Shown here: positions 1 through 7,332 of the stretch, piece by piece
How the letters are laid out: each line of letters begins with the position of its first letter
Position numbering within the stretch: the stretch's first letter is position 1
Source: Chloroflexota bacterium
GTDB lineage: Bacteria; Chloroflexota; Anaerolineae; Anaerolineales; Anaerolineaceae
NCBI GenBank assembly: GCA_016887485.1
Contig: CP069394.1
Span: 868,001 to 932,000, forward strand
Length of the DNA stretch: 64,000 nucleotides
Reading direction: 5' to 3'
The notes under the pieces: generated by a model
Database searches by the model: none
What the model was told of the DNA's origin: nothing
What the model saw: the letters and a program-made list of their open reading frames with translations, nothing else
Made by a program: the position numbers and the translations under genes

Positions 1-258
1 AGGAGTGAAGTGGATATCGAAAAGGACCGCATCCGTTTCAAGATCCAATACAAAGGCGTGGACTTCTATATTAACATTGACACACTCATCAAACCCGATC
101 TTGGTCACTTCCTGGAGGTCAAGAGCCGCACCTGGAGCCGCGATGATGCCGAGAAGAAATCCAAGATAATTGCGGAGTTGATCGAAAACCTTGGCGCTTC
201 ACCGGAAGCAGCAGAAACCGAGGATTATATCGAGATCGTTGAATCCCATCTCAAATAG
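1..258 (+). CDS. C-terminal end of a CYTH-domain-like protein (5' truncated)
   Basis: The reading frame is open to the left edge of the window, so this is the last roughly 85 residues of a longer protein; the GTG at 10 is probably internal. The segment ending FLEVKSRTWSRDDAEKK, followed by a helix, resembles the end of the CYTH (class IV adenylate cyclase/thiamine triphosphatase) fold, where an EVKSR strand is followed by a helix rich in acidic and basic residues. CYTH proteins bind triphosphates with divalent metal, but no catalytic N-terminal ExExK motif is inside the window, so activity cannot be judged. It lies 23 nt upstream of glgA on the same strand and may be cotranscribed with it. 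Confidence 0.55.
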   Translation, partial: RSEVDIEKDRIRFKIQYKGVDFYINIDTLIKPDLGHFLEVKSRTWSRDDAEKKSKIIAELIENLGASPEAAETEDYIEIVESHLK

Positions 259-281
259 CACAGATCGGAAAAAGAAATAAT

Positions 282-1745
282 ATGACCCTCAACGTTCTTT
301 TCCTCGCCGCAGAAGCCGAACCCTTCATCAAGGTTGGCGGGCTTGGCGATGTTGCCGGCGCGCTCCCGGAAGCCATCCATCATGCAACCCGATCAGGTTC
401 GGACCTGCCAGAGGTGGATATTCGGCTGGTGATCCCCTACCACTATGCCATCAAAGAGCGAGATTTCGATACACACTTGATCGGTGAATTCGATGTACCA
501 AAAGTCGATGGCAGCGAAAAATGCCAGGTCTATCGTTATGACAAAGGCGTTATTCCTATTTATCTTTTGGATGGCGACCCCATTGACGATAAATCCCCGG
601 TTTATTCCATTGATCCGATTTTAGATGGATATAAATTCGTCTTCTTCTCATTGGCTGCGCTGGAGCTTCCCCATTTCCTCAACTGGCGGGTGGATATCCT
701 CCAAGCCAATGACTGGCACACCGCTACATCCGTTTATGCCCTGACCAAAAAACGCTTTCGCAAGGGGCCTTTGAAGGACACCCGAACAATTCACACGCTT
801 CACAACATGCCCTTCATGGGTTTTGGTGTCCAGCAGGCACTCACGGATTACGGCCTGCCGCCGATTGACGATCCCATTCTGCCCGAATGGGCCAGGCACG
901 CCCCGCTTCCGATGGGATTGTATTCCGCCGACCGGATCATCGCTGTTTCCCCCCATTATGCCGAAGAGATTTTGACACCGGAATTTGGCTGCGGACTGGA
1001 CGATTTCCTCAAGACACGCAAGGACGTGATCAGTGGGATCCTTAATGGTCTGGATGCTGAACGGTGGGACCCACAAACCGATCCCAACTTGAGCCAGAAT
1101 TACGATCAGGAGAGCCTAGGCCTCCGTAAGAAGAACAAAGAAACGCTGCAAAAGCAATTTAATCTGGAAATCAACCCCGAAACACCCCTGTTGACCATCG
1201 TCAGCCGAATGGACCCACAAAAAGGCATCGATATCGCCCTGCGAGGACTCCAACATTGTAAGAATGAGGATTGGCAGGCAATCATTTTAGGCACGGGCAT
1301 CCCCTATGTCGAGGAGATGGCCCTCCAATTGGAAGTTGATTACCCCGATCGGGTTCGCAGCATCATTAAATTTGATGGAAAATTAGCCCACCAGCTTTAT
1401 GCCGGGGCAGATATCTTCATGATGCCCTCACGCTACGAGCCTTGCGGCCTCTCACAACTCATATCCATGCGCTATGGCTGTGTTCCAATCGCCCGGGCCA
1501 CCGGCGGTTTGGCTGACACCATCCATTATTCACCACGAAAACCTCAGGAATCCACCGGTATTCTCTTCACCAAGCCCTATCCCTCTGCCTTCGCAACTGC
1601 CCTCAAGCGGACCTTCCGGCTCTACCAAAAACCGGATATCTGGTCACAAATTCAGGCCAATGGCATGCGGGCTGATTTTTCCTGGGAATACTCTGCTCGC
1701 AAATATGTCGCCGCTTATGAAGAATTATTAGGTGCTTCAAAGTAA
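282..1745 (+). CDS. glgA: glycogen (starch) synthase, GT5 family
   Basis: Transfers glucose from ADP-glucose to the non-reducing end of alpha-1,4-glucan in the cytoplasm. The N-terminal Rossmann domain carries the KVGGLGDV nucleotide-sugar motif at about residues 17-24 and the DWHTA motif near 145. The C-terminal domain has SRMDPQKG and the SRYEPCGLSQL motif containing the conserved catalytic-site glutamate. The length, 487 residues, is normal for bacterial GlgA. No strong Shine-Dalgarno sequence precedes the ATG. malQ follows after 21 nt, so glycogen synthesis and maltodextrin handling are probably coexpressed. Confidence 0.96.
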   Translation: MTLNVLFLAAEAEPFIKVGGLGDVAGALPEAIHHATRSGSDLPEVDIRLVIPYHYAIKERDFDTHLIGEFDVPKVDGSEKCQVYRYDKGVIPIYLLDGDPIDDKSPVYSIDPILDGYKFVFFSLAALELPHFLNWRVDILQANDWHTATSVYALTKKRFRKGPLKDTRTIHTLHNMPFMGFGVQQALTDYGLPPIDDPILPEWARHAPLPMGLYSADRIIAVSPHYAEEILTPEFGCGLDDFLKTRKDVISGILNGLDAERWDPQTDPNLSQNYDQESLGLRKKNKETLQKQFNLEINPETPLLTIVSRMDPQKGIDIALRGLQHCKNEDWQAIILGTGIPYVEEMALQLEVDYPDRVRSIIKFDGKLAHQLYAGADIFMMPSRYEPCGLSQLISMRYGCVPIARATGGLADTIHYSPRKPQESTGILFTKPYPSAFATALKRTFRLYQKPDIWSQIQANGMRADFSWEYSARKYVAAYEELLGASK

Positions 1746-1766
1746 ATAAGTGCCAAGGAGTTTTGG

Positions 1767-3326
1767 ATGAAACAAAACCGTGCCGCAGGCATTCTCCTGC
1801 ACCCAACCAGCTTACCCGGCCCGGATGGGATCGGTGATCTGGGACCAGAGGCCTTTCGCTGGATAGATTTTCTTCACCAATCCGGTTGCCAATTTTGGCA
1901 GGTTCTTCCCCTGGGCCCCACCGGTTATGCCGATTCACCCTACCAATGCTTTTCTGCCTTCGCCGGCAATCCCTATCTGATCAGCGCAACGATCCTCCTG
2001 GATCAGGGACTCCTGACTAAGGAAGATCTCGCGGATCGGCCCACCTTCCCCCTTGAACGGGTGGATTACGGACCAGTGATTCAATGGAAACTGAAGATCA
2101 TCGCCAAAGCCTATCAAAATTTCCTCTCCACTAGCGATGAAGCCCTGCAGAAGGATTTTGAACTTTTCAAAGAGGTGGAGAAAGATTGGCTGGCACCATT
2201 TGCGATCTTTATGGCGATCAAGACCGAACACAACCTCAATCCCTGGGACACCTGGCCGGAGGACCTGCGCCAGCGTAAACCGGAAGCCTTGAAGAAATTT
2301 ACCCAATCCCACAAAGATGAAATTGAGCAGCAGGCTTTTGCTCAGTTCATCTTCTTCAGGCAGTGGCAGGCTGTCCGTGAATATGCCCACGAAAAGGGTG
2401 TCCGGATCATTGGTGATGTGCCGATCTTTGTTGCCTACGATAGCGCAGATGTCTGGGTTCACAAGGATCTGTTCTATCTGGATAAAGATGGTCTGCCGGA
2501 GGTCGTGGCCGGCGTTCCACCAGACTATTTCTCCGTAACCGGTCAGCTTTGGGGCAATCCGCTCTATAAATGGGACGTCCATCAAGCTCAGGGTTATGAA
2601 TGGTGGCTTTCACGCCTCCAGGCTGTCCTCAAACAGGTCGATGTGGTCCGACTGGATCATTTCCGCGGCTTCGAAGCCTATTGGGAAATCCCCTATGGTA
2701 ATGAGACCGCTGTCGAAGGCCGCTGGGTCAACGGGCCAGGCCAGGACTTCTTTAAGGTGATTAAAGAGAAAATGGGAAACCTGCCGATCATTGCCGAAGA
2801 CCTCGGGGTGATCACCGAGGGCGTGACCGAAATGCGGGATGCCTTCCGGCTGCCGGGGATGAAGATCCTCCAGTTTGCCTTCGCTTCCGACCCGGACGAT
2901 GCCTTCCTGCCTCATAACTATCCCGTCAATTGCGTTGCCTATACTGGCACCCACGATAACAACACCACCCGCGGCTGGTACGAAGCTGCCCCCGAACGTG
3001 AAAAGGACTTCTGCCGTCGTTACCTCGCCCGCTCAGGGGGTGACATCGCCTGGTCCATGATCCGTGTCCTTTGGGACTCGGTGGCAGCGTGGGTACTGGC
3101 TCCAATGCAGGACTTCCTCAGCCTGGGAGAATGGGCACGGATGAATTATCCCGGCACATCCTCTGGCAACTGGCAGTGGCGGATGCACCCCAATGCGATC
3201 AACGAAGGCTTAATCGCAAGGCTACACGAAACCAATTATCTTTATGGCAGATTGCACGAGGAAGAAAAAGCTAAACTCCATGACAAGATGGTTGCTGATA
3301 CGGAAGGTCAGGTTATGCCTCACTAG
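1767..3326 (+). CDS. malQ: 4-alpha-glucanotransferase (amylomaltase), GH77
   Basis: Disproportionates alpha-1,4-glucans, moving maltodextrin segments between chains. The 519-residue protein has the GH77 signature: PTSLPGPDGIGDLG near the N terminus, GDVPIFVAYDSADVW, the nucleophile aspartate in VRLDHFRG, the acid/base glutamate in IAEDLGVIT, and the third carboxylate in TGTHDNNT. A good ribosome site (AAGGAG) lies about 8 nt before the ATG. It is the second gene of a probable glgA-malQ operon. Its last 14 nt overlap the 3' end of the convergent EamA transporter gene. Confidence 0.96.
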   Translation: MKQNRAAGILLHPTSLPGPDGIGDLGPEAFRWIDFLHQSGCQFWQVLPLGPTGYADSPYQCFSAFAGNPYLISATILLDQGLLTKEDLADRPTFPLERVDYGPVIQWKLKIIAKAYQNFLSTSDEALQKDFELFKEVEKDWLAPFAIFMAIKTEHNLNPWDTWPEDLRQRKPEALKKFTQSHKDEIEQQAFAQFIFFRQWQAVREYAHEKGVRIIGDVPIFVAYDSADVWVHKDLFYLDKDGLPEVVAGVPPDYFSVTGQLWGNPLYKWDVHQAQGYEWWLSRLQAVLKQVDVVRLDHFRGFEAYWEIPYGNETAVEGRWVNGPGQDFFKVIKEKMGNLPIIAEDLGVITEGVTEMRDAFRLPGMKILQFAFASDPDDAFLPHNYPVNCVAYTGTHDNNTTRGWYEAAPEREKDFCRRYLARSGGDIAWSMIRVLWDSVAAWVLAPMQDFLSLGEWARMNYPGTSSGNWQWRMHPNAINEGLIARLHETNYLYGRLHEEEKAKLHDKMVADTEGQVMPH

Positions 3327-4263
3327 CTCTGGCTGCCGTCCGGCGCACAGAGCCAATCGCAATCCCCACCAGGACCAATACAGCCCCCGCCCCTTCCAGG
3401 AGTGTGGGGCTTTCTCTTAGGAAGATATATGCCAGAATTGAAGTGCCGATTGGTTCCCCCAACAAGGTCAGCGAGACATAGGCCGCAGAAATATACTTCA
3501 AGGCCCAATTTAACAGGGAATGTCCCAGCAACTGCGGGATAATCCCCAATGCCAGCAGCCATAGATAGGTCTTGGAGTTATAAGAGAAAACGGGTTCGGC
3601 CTTGATAATAAGCACACCCAATAGGATCCCTGCTGCGGTGCCATAAACCAAGGTAGTATAAGAAATCGTATCAAGCTTCTTGCGCAATTGACGACCCATC
3701 AGCATATACCCGGCAGCCATCCAAGCCCCAAACAGCGCCAGAGCGTTCCCCCACATGGCCTGACCAGTAAAACCCTGTGCCTGGCAAGTGAGTCCAGTGG
3801 TATCCCACTGACAGGCGTTCGCCAGACCCACAATCACCCCACCCACCACAGAGATCACCAGGCCAATCCACACGGTCTGCCGGATTTTCTCCTTAAGGAC
3901 CATCGGTGACAGCAGGGCGACCCACAACGGTGTGGTGGTCACCAACACGACGGAACTGGCAATCGAGGTATATTCCAATGACGTGATCCAGGATGCGAAG
4001 TGCAAGGCCAGGAACAACCCGGCGAGCAATCCTTTTCCCCATTCCTGCCAGCTCAAATGCACAGGCCTTTTTTTATTACGGATGAGTGCCATCGGCACCA
4101 GAACCAGGCTGGCAACCGTCAGCCGGGCGGCAGCGATCACTAAGGATGAAGCCTCAGCTTGGGCAAACCGAATAAACAGTGAGGCAGTGGAAACAAAGAT
4201 AATCCCTGCCAGCGTGGCCAGTACGGGATGATGTTGTTTGGTGGTATCGATCTTTTCGGTCAT
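3313..4263 (-). CDS. EamA/DMT-family transporter
   Basis: Integral membrane protein of 316 residues with ten hydrophobic segments arranged as two EamA repeats, the standard drug/metabolite transporter layout. The first repeat starts near residue 15 (GIIFVSTASLFIRFAQ) and the second near 165 (GNALALFGAWMAAGYMLMGR). The conserved proline/glutamate pattern before the last helix (TLLGEPIGTSILAYIFLRE) is present. Substrate cannot be inferred; family members export amino acids, nucleosides or metabolites. It is convergent with malQ and divergent from the ferredoxin gene. Confidence 0.9.
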   Translation of the reverse strand: MTEKIDTTKQHHPVLATLAGIIFVSTASLFIRFAQAEASSLVIAAARLTVASLVLVPMALIRNKKRPVHLSWQEWGKGLLAGLFLALHFASWITSLEYTSIASSVVLVTTTPLWVALLSPMVLKEKIRQTVWIGLVISVVGGVIVGLANACQWDTTGLTCQAQGFTGQAMWGNALALFGAWMAAGYMLMGRQLRKKLDTISYTTLVYGTAAGILLGVLIIKAEPVFSYNSKTYLWLLALGIIPQLLGHSLLNWALKYISAAYVSLTLLGEPIGTSILAYIFLRESPTLLEGAGAVLVLVGIAIGSVRRTAARASEA

Positions 4264-4293
4264 GGGGGATTAATTGTAATGCAAATCAACTGC

Positions 4294-4322
4294 TTGACAA
4301 AGGTTCTCCTCTCCACTACAAT
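4294..4322 (+). promoter_or_regulatory. sigma-70 type promoter for the ferredoxin gene
   Basis: A perfect TTGACA at 4294-4299, a 17-nt spacer and TACAAT at 4317-4322. The predicted start of transcription is near 4329, giving a leader of about 20 nt that contains the ribosome site before the ATG at 4351. This is the most canonical promoter in the window. Confidence 0.8.
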
Positions 4323-4350
4323 CCCATAAAAACAGGAGTTGGGAGACATA

Positions 4351-4764
4351 ATGACTCACATTATCACCAGTTTATGCATCCGTGATGGCAGTTGTGTAAC
4401 CGTTTGTCCGGTGGAATGTATCGTGCCCGGCAACCCGCAGGATGAATGGCCGCTCTATTACATTGACCCGGAAACCTGTATAGACTGCGGTGCATGCATC
4501 CCAGAATGCCCCTTCCATGCCATCTTCCCGGAAGATGAAGTTCCTGAGGCTTTCCTGGCCCAGGGCAATGAAATCCAATCCGCACCTGTCGGAACGGCTG
4601 GCTTCGAAGAGACCTTCGACGGGCATGACTACGAAGGCAATCCAGTTCATTTGGAGGCCACCCGCCGCTTGGCAGCAGATGAAGAGGTGGACCTCACCGC
4701 AGATATCCAGACGAATTACGATTTCTTTGAAGATGGTCCGGGCTATGATGCCCTGGACGACTAA
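4351..4764 (+). CDS. ferredoxin, probable [3Fe-4S]/[4Fe-4S] dicluster type
   Basis: Small soluble electron carrier, 137 residues from the ATG at 4351; an upstream in-frame TTG at 4339 is less likely because GGAG lies 5 nt before this ATG. Cysteines are at positions 9, 15, 19 and 23, then 43, 46, 49 and 53. The second group is a classical CxxCxxC...C set. In the first group the residue equivalent to the second cysteine of the CxxC pair is missing, as in 7Fe ferredoxins, so one cluster is probably 3Fe-4S. The C-terminal half is acidic and lacks known motifs. Transcribed alone between a strong promoter and a terminator. Confidence 0.88.
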   Translation: MTHIITSLCIRDGSCVTVCPVECIVPGNPQDEWPLYYIDPETCIDCGACIPECPFHAIFPEDEVPEAFLAQGNEIQSAPVGTAGFEETFDGHDYEGNPVHLEATRRLAADEEVDLTADIQTNYDFFEDGPGYDALDD

Positions 4765-4788
4765 TGAGAATTCTCACTTAACCAATAA

Positions 4789-4822
4789 CCGGTGTGCTGA
4801 GTAAATGAGCACACCGGTTTTT
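4789..4822 (+). terminator. Rho-independent terminator after the ferredoxin gene
   Basis: A perfect 10-bp stem (4789-4798 with 4808-4817), a 9-nt loop and TTTTT at 4818-4822. It sits 24 nt after the ferredoxin stop codon. The convergent ppgK gene ends at 4838, so the hairpin may also help stop transcription from the other side, though no good U-tract is seen in that direction. Confidence 0.9.
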
Positions 4823-4837
4823 ATACGTTGACAGGCA

Positions 4838-5590
4838 TTAGTCCAGAGCGATACCTTCCTCAGCAGCCATTGCTGCGCCAATGATCCCCGCCTGGTTCTC
4901 CAGCTCAGCGGGCAGCACTTCGGCGCGAATGCCCTTCAGGTATTTACCATATTGCTCAAATTGCCGACTGACACCCCCACCCAGGATGATCGCATCCGGG
5001 CTGAATAAGAAGTCATACGTCTGGAGGACTTCCTTCAGCCGCTTCCCCCATTGCTTCCAGGAAAGGTCCTTTTCCTTGCGCACACCATCCCCTGCCCGGT
5101 GCTCAGCATCCCTACCCCGGATCTGAAGATGACCCAATTCCGTATTTGGCCAGAGCTCACGATTCATAAAGAATGCGGAGCCAATCCCGGTCCCAATTGT
5201 CAGGAAGATGACATACCGATCCTCAAAGTGTTTCCCACTGCCAAACCGCATTTCTGCTAGGCCGGCAGCGTCGGCATCATTCAAGATAATAGCCTGGCAG
5301 CCGGTGTGGGTCTCAATCAATTCACGCAGGTCCGTGCCCGTCCATTCCTGGGCGACATTCGCCGCAGTGATAACCACGCCTCGCCGGACCACGCCGGGGA
5401 AGCCAACGCCAATTTTGCCCTGCCAGTTAAATTCGCTGACGATATGCTTGATCACCTCAATGACTTGGTCAGGCGTACCCGGTTCAGGGGTTGGGATACG
5501 AATCCGGTCTTTCAGGAATTCGCCCGTTTCCACATCAATAGGTGCGGCTTTGATCCCCGATCCACCAATATCAATACCTAAGACAGCCAT
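4838..5590 (-). CDS. ppgK: polyphosphate glucokinase, ROK family
   Basis: Phosphorylates glucose to glucose-6-phosphate using inorganic polyphosphate (and often ATP). The 250-residue ROK protein begins MAVLGIDIGGSGIKAAPID (phosphate-binding loop), has the FLTIGTGIGSAF motif and the PNTELGHL motif typical of polyphosphate glucokinases; the usual ROK zinc-cysteine motif is absent, as in that subgroup. Three tandem candidate starts exist (GTG 5596, ATG 5593, ATG 5590). I chose 5590 because AGGAG at 5596-5600 then has a 5-nt spacer. Likely first or sole gene of its transcript, followed by mltG and ruvX only as upstream neighbours on the same strand. Confidence 0.92.
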   Translation of the reverse strand: MAVLGIDIGGSGIKAAPIDVETGEFLKDRIRIPTPEPGTPDQVIEVIKHIVSEFNWQGKIGVGFPGVVRRGVVITAANVAQEWTGTDLRELIETHTGCQAIILNDADAAGLAEMRFGSGKHFEDRYVIFLTIGTGIGSAFFMNRELWPNTELGHLQIRGRDAEHRAGDGVRKEKDLSWKQWGKRLKEVLQTYDFLFSPDAIILGGGVSRQFEQYGKYLKGIRAEVLPAELENQAGIIGAAMAAEEGIALD

Positions 5591-5610
5591 CATCACTCCT
5601 CTTCTACTAC

Positions 5611-6747
5611 TTACTCACAGCCATTATTTAGATGTCCTTCATAAGTAATCGCGAAATTATGCCGTCCGGAACCATCACAAGCCGCCCGGAAGAAGTAGTA
5701 TGGAGTCTCAGCCGGAAAAGCGACTGCCTGCAGAGACAATAAATCCGGATTATCCATCGGTGTGGGTGGCAGGGCAGGAATTTGGTAGGTGTTATAGGGC
5801 GATTCCACGCCCAGATCAGCACCACTCAGCGGGGATTTCCACCATGTCCCAAGATCATTCTGATACCCCAGCGCATACTGCACTGTGGGATCTGATTCCA
5901 ACCGCATGCCGTCATTCAGCCGATTATAAAAGACTGATGCAATCAGTGGCTTTTCGTCATCCACGACGACCTCCTTCTCAATAATCGAAGCCAGAGTCAC
6001 CGCCTCCTGCACAGTCAATCCCTGCCTCACAAATCCGTCCAACATCTCCTGACTGACATTCGCTGAGAAGTTTGCCAGGAAGGTCTCAATCACGGTGATG
6101 GCATTTGCCTCACGCGGGATGGTATACACACCTGGGAATAGGAACCCCTCCAAAGTCGGCGCGCTGTCCACCGGCAGATAGGCAAAGAATTCCGGCAGAG
6201 GGTTATAAGCCAGATTAATGATCTCCTCGGCTTCAATATTCAACCCGCTGCCCGCCACACTGGCAGCAACTTCTTCAATCCGCCACCCAGCTAGAATGCT
6301 CACAGTCGCATCCCTGGGTGTCGCATCCAGCATATCCGCCGCGATGTCCATCGGCGACATCTGACCGCTCAACAGGTATTCCCCGGACTGCAATTGACGA
6401 TCCAAGCCGCTGTAGACCAGGTAAATCCGGAACAATTCCGCATCCGGAATGAAACCTTCATCCTCCAATCGAATGCAGACCATCGACACCGATTCGCCCT
6501 GCCCCACGCTAAAGGACTGCTCCGGCAGGGTCGGGTTTGTGGGTGACATCATTTTCACTCGGTTAGAGAAAAGCTCCAATGGGTAAATCACCCGCTGGGT
6601 GAGCGATAGCAGAGGTGATGCCGGGCCATAATGGGCTGTAACTTGCTGTGAGACATACAGATAACCTGTGACCAGCCCGACACAACCGATCAAAAGGATC
6701 AAAACAACAATCAAAAGGAATAATGAACGGCGCTGCTTTTTAGCCAT
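5611..6747 (-). CDS. mltG: MltG/YceG-like endolytic transglycosylase
   Basis: Membrane-anchored lytic transglycosylase thought to cleave nascent glycan strands and set their length. One N-terminal transmembrane helix lies at about residues 8-30, followed by an extracytoplasmic YceG domain. The conserved catalytic glutamate is in LASIIEKEV, and the family motifs for short glycan chains, SDPTVQYALG and SPYNTYQIPALPPTPMDNP, are all present. The length of 378 residues is normal. It overlaps the upstream ruvX gene by 8 nt, indicating translational coupling in a ruvX-mltG pair, an arrangement seen in many bacteria. Confidence 0.93.
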   Translation of the reverse strand: MAKKQRRSLFLLIVVLILLIGCVGLVTGYLYVSQQVTAHYGPASPLLSLTQRVIYPLELFSNRVKMMSPTNPTLPEQSFSVGQGESVSMVCIRLEDEGFIPDAELFRIYLVYSGLDRQLQSGEYLLSGQMSPMDIAADMLDATPRDATVSILAGWRIEEVAASVAGSGLNIEAEEIINLAYNPLPEFFAYLPVDSAPTLEGFLFPGVYTIPREANAITVIETFLANFSANVSQEMLDGFVRQGLTVQEAVTLASIIEKEVVVDDEKPLIASVFYNRLNDGMRLESDPTVQYALGYQNDLGTWWKSPLSGADLGVESPYNTYQIPALPPTPMDNPDLLSLQAVAFPAETPYYFFRAACDGSGRHNFAITYEGHLNNGCE

Positions 6748-7183
6748 GATGGTCCTCCTCGCCCCGAACCCAATCCTCGTTTTGGATCAGGAAATCCTGT
6801 AACAGAATGCTGGCCGCCAGGTCATCCAGATGCCCTTTGCGTTTCTTGCGGCTGGTACCCAATGCCACCCGGCTGCCAATGGCGGCCTGGGTAGTACCGC
6901 TCTCGTCCCAAAGATGGATTGGAATCTTGGTAAATTCCCTGATGGCCTCTGCAAGACGAATGGATTTGCGTGCCTGGGGGCCAACCTCGCCATTTGCATC
7001 CAGTGGCTGCCCAATCACAATCGTCCCGACAGCCTCTTCCGCAGCGATCTCAGCGATCTTTTGAGCATCCTTCGCCCTGGCCTCATGCGTGAGTACCGTT
7101 AAAGGGCGCGAAATCGTCCCGGTGGGGTCACTGATGGCCAGACCGATCCGTTTTTCGCCCGGATCAACCGCCAACACTTTCAT
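6740..7183 (-). CDS. ruvX: RuvX/YqgF-family putative pre-16S rRNA nuclease
   Basis: RNase H-fold protein of 147 residues proposed to process the 5' end of 16S rRNA and also annotated as a Holliday junction resolvase-like protein. The metal-binding aspartates are in VDPGEKRIGLAISD, WDESGTTQAA and LDDLAASILLQDF, and the VIGQPLDANG segment is typical of the family. It starts with ATG at 7183 after a CGGGAGGGG ribosome site, and its stop overlaps the mltG start. Which of the two reported functions dominates cannot be told from sequence. Confidence 0.93.
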   Translation of the reverse strand: MKVLAVDPGEKRIGLAISDPTGTISRPLTVLTHEARAKDAQKIAEIAAEEAVGTIVIGQPLDANGEVGPQARKSIRLAEAIREFTKIPIHLWDESGTTQAAIGSRVALGTSRKKRKGHLDDLAASILLQDFLIQNEDWVRGEEDHHG

Positions 7184-7274
7184 TCACCCCTCCCGGCGCT
7201 CGGATTTTCCATTTTCCTTGAATTGGATCGTTTTTTCATACTTAATGGGAATTATACAATATTTACCCTGGGTA

Positions 7275-7313
7275 AGAAAAAAGTTCCCGGAGGATTTCAC
7301 CTACCGGGAACTT
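7275..7313 (-). terminator. Rho-independent terminator after tal-pgi
   Basis: A 10-bp perfect stem (7281-7290 with 7304-7313), 13-nt loop, followed on the minus strand by a run of six or more U. It begins 20 nt after the tal-pgi stop codon and closes the tkt/tal-pgi transcription unit. Confidence 0.9.
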
Positions 7314-7332
7314 ATCATCATCTATTTTGGAT

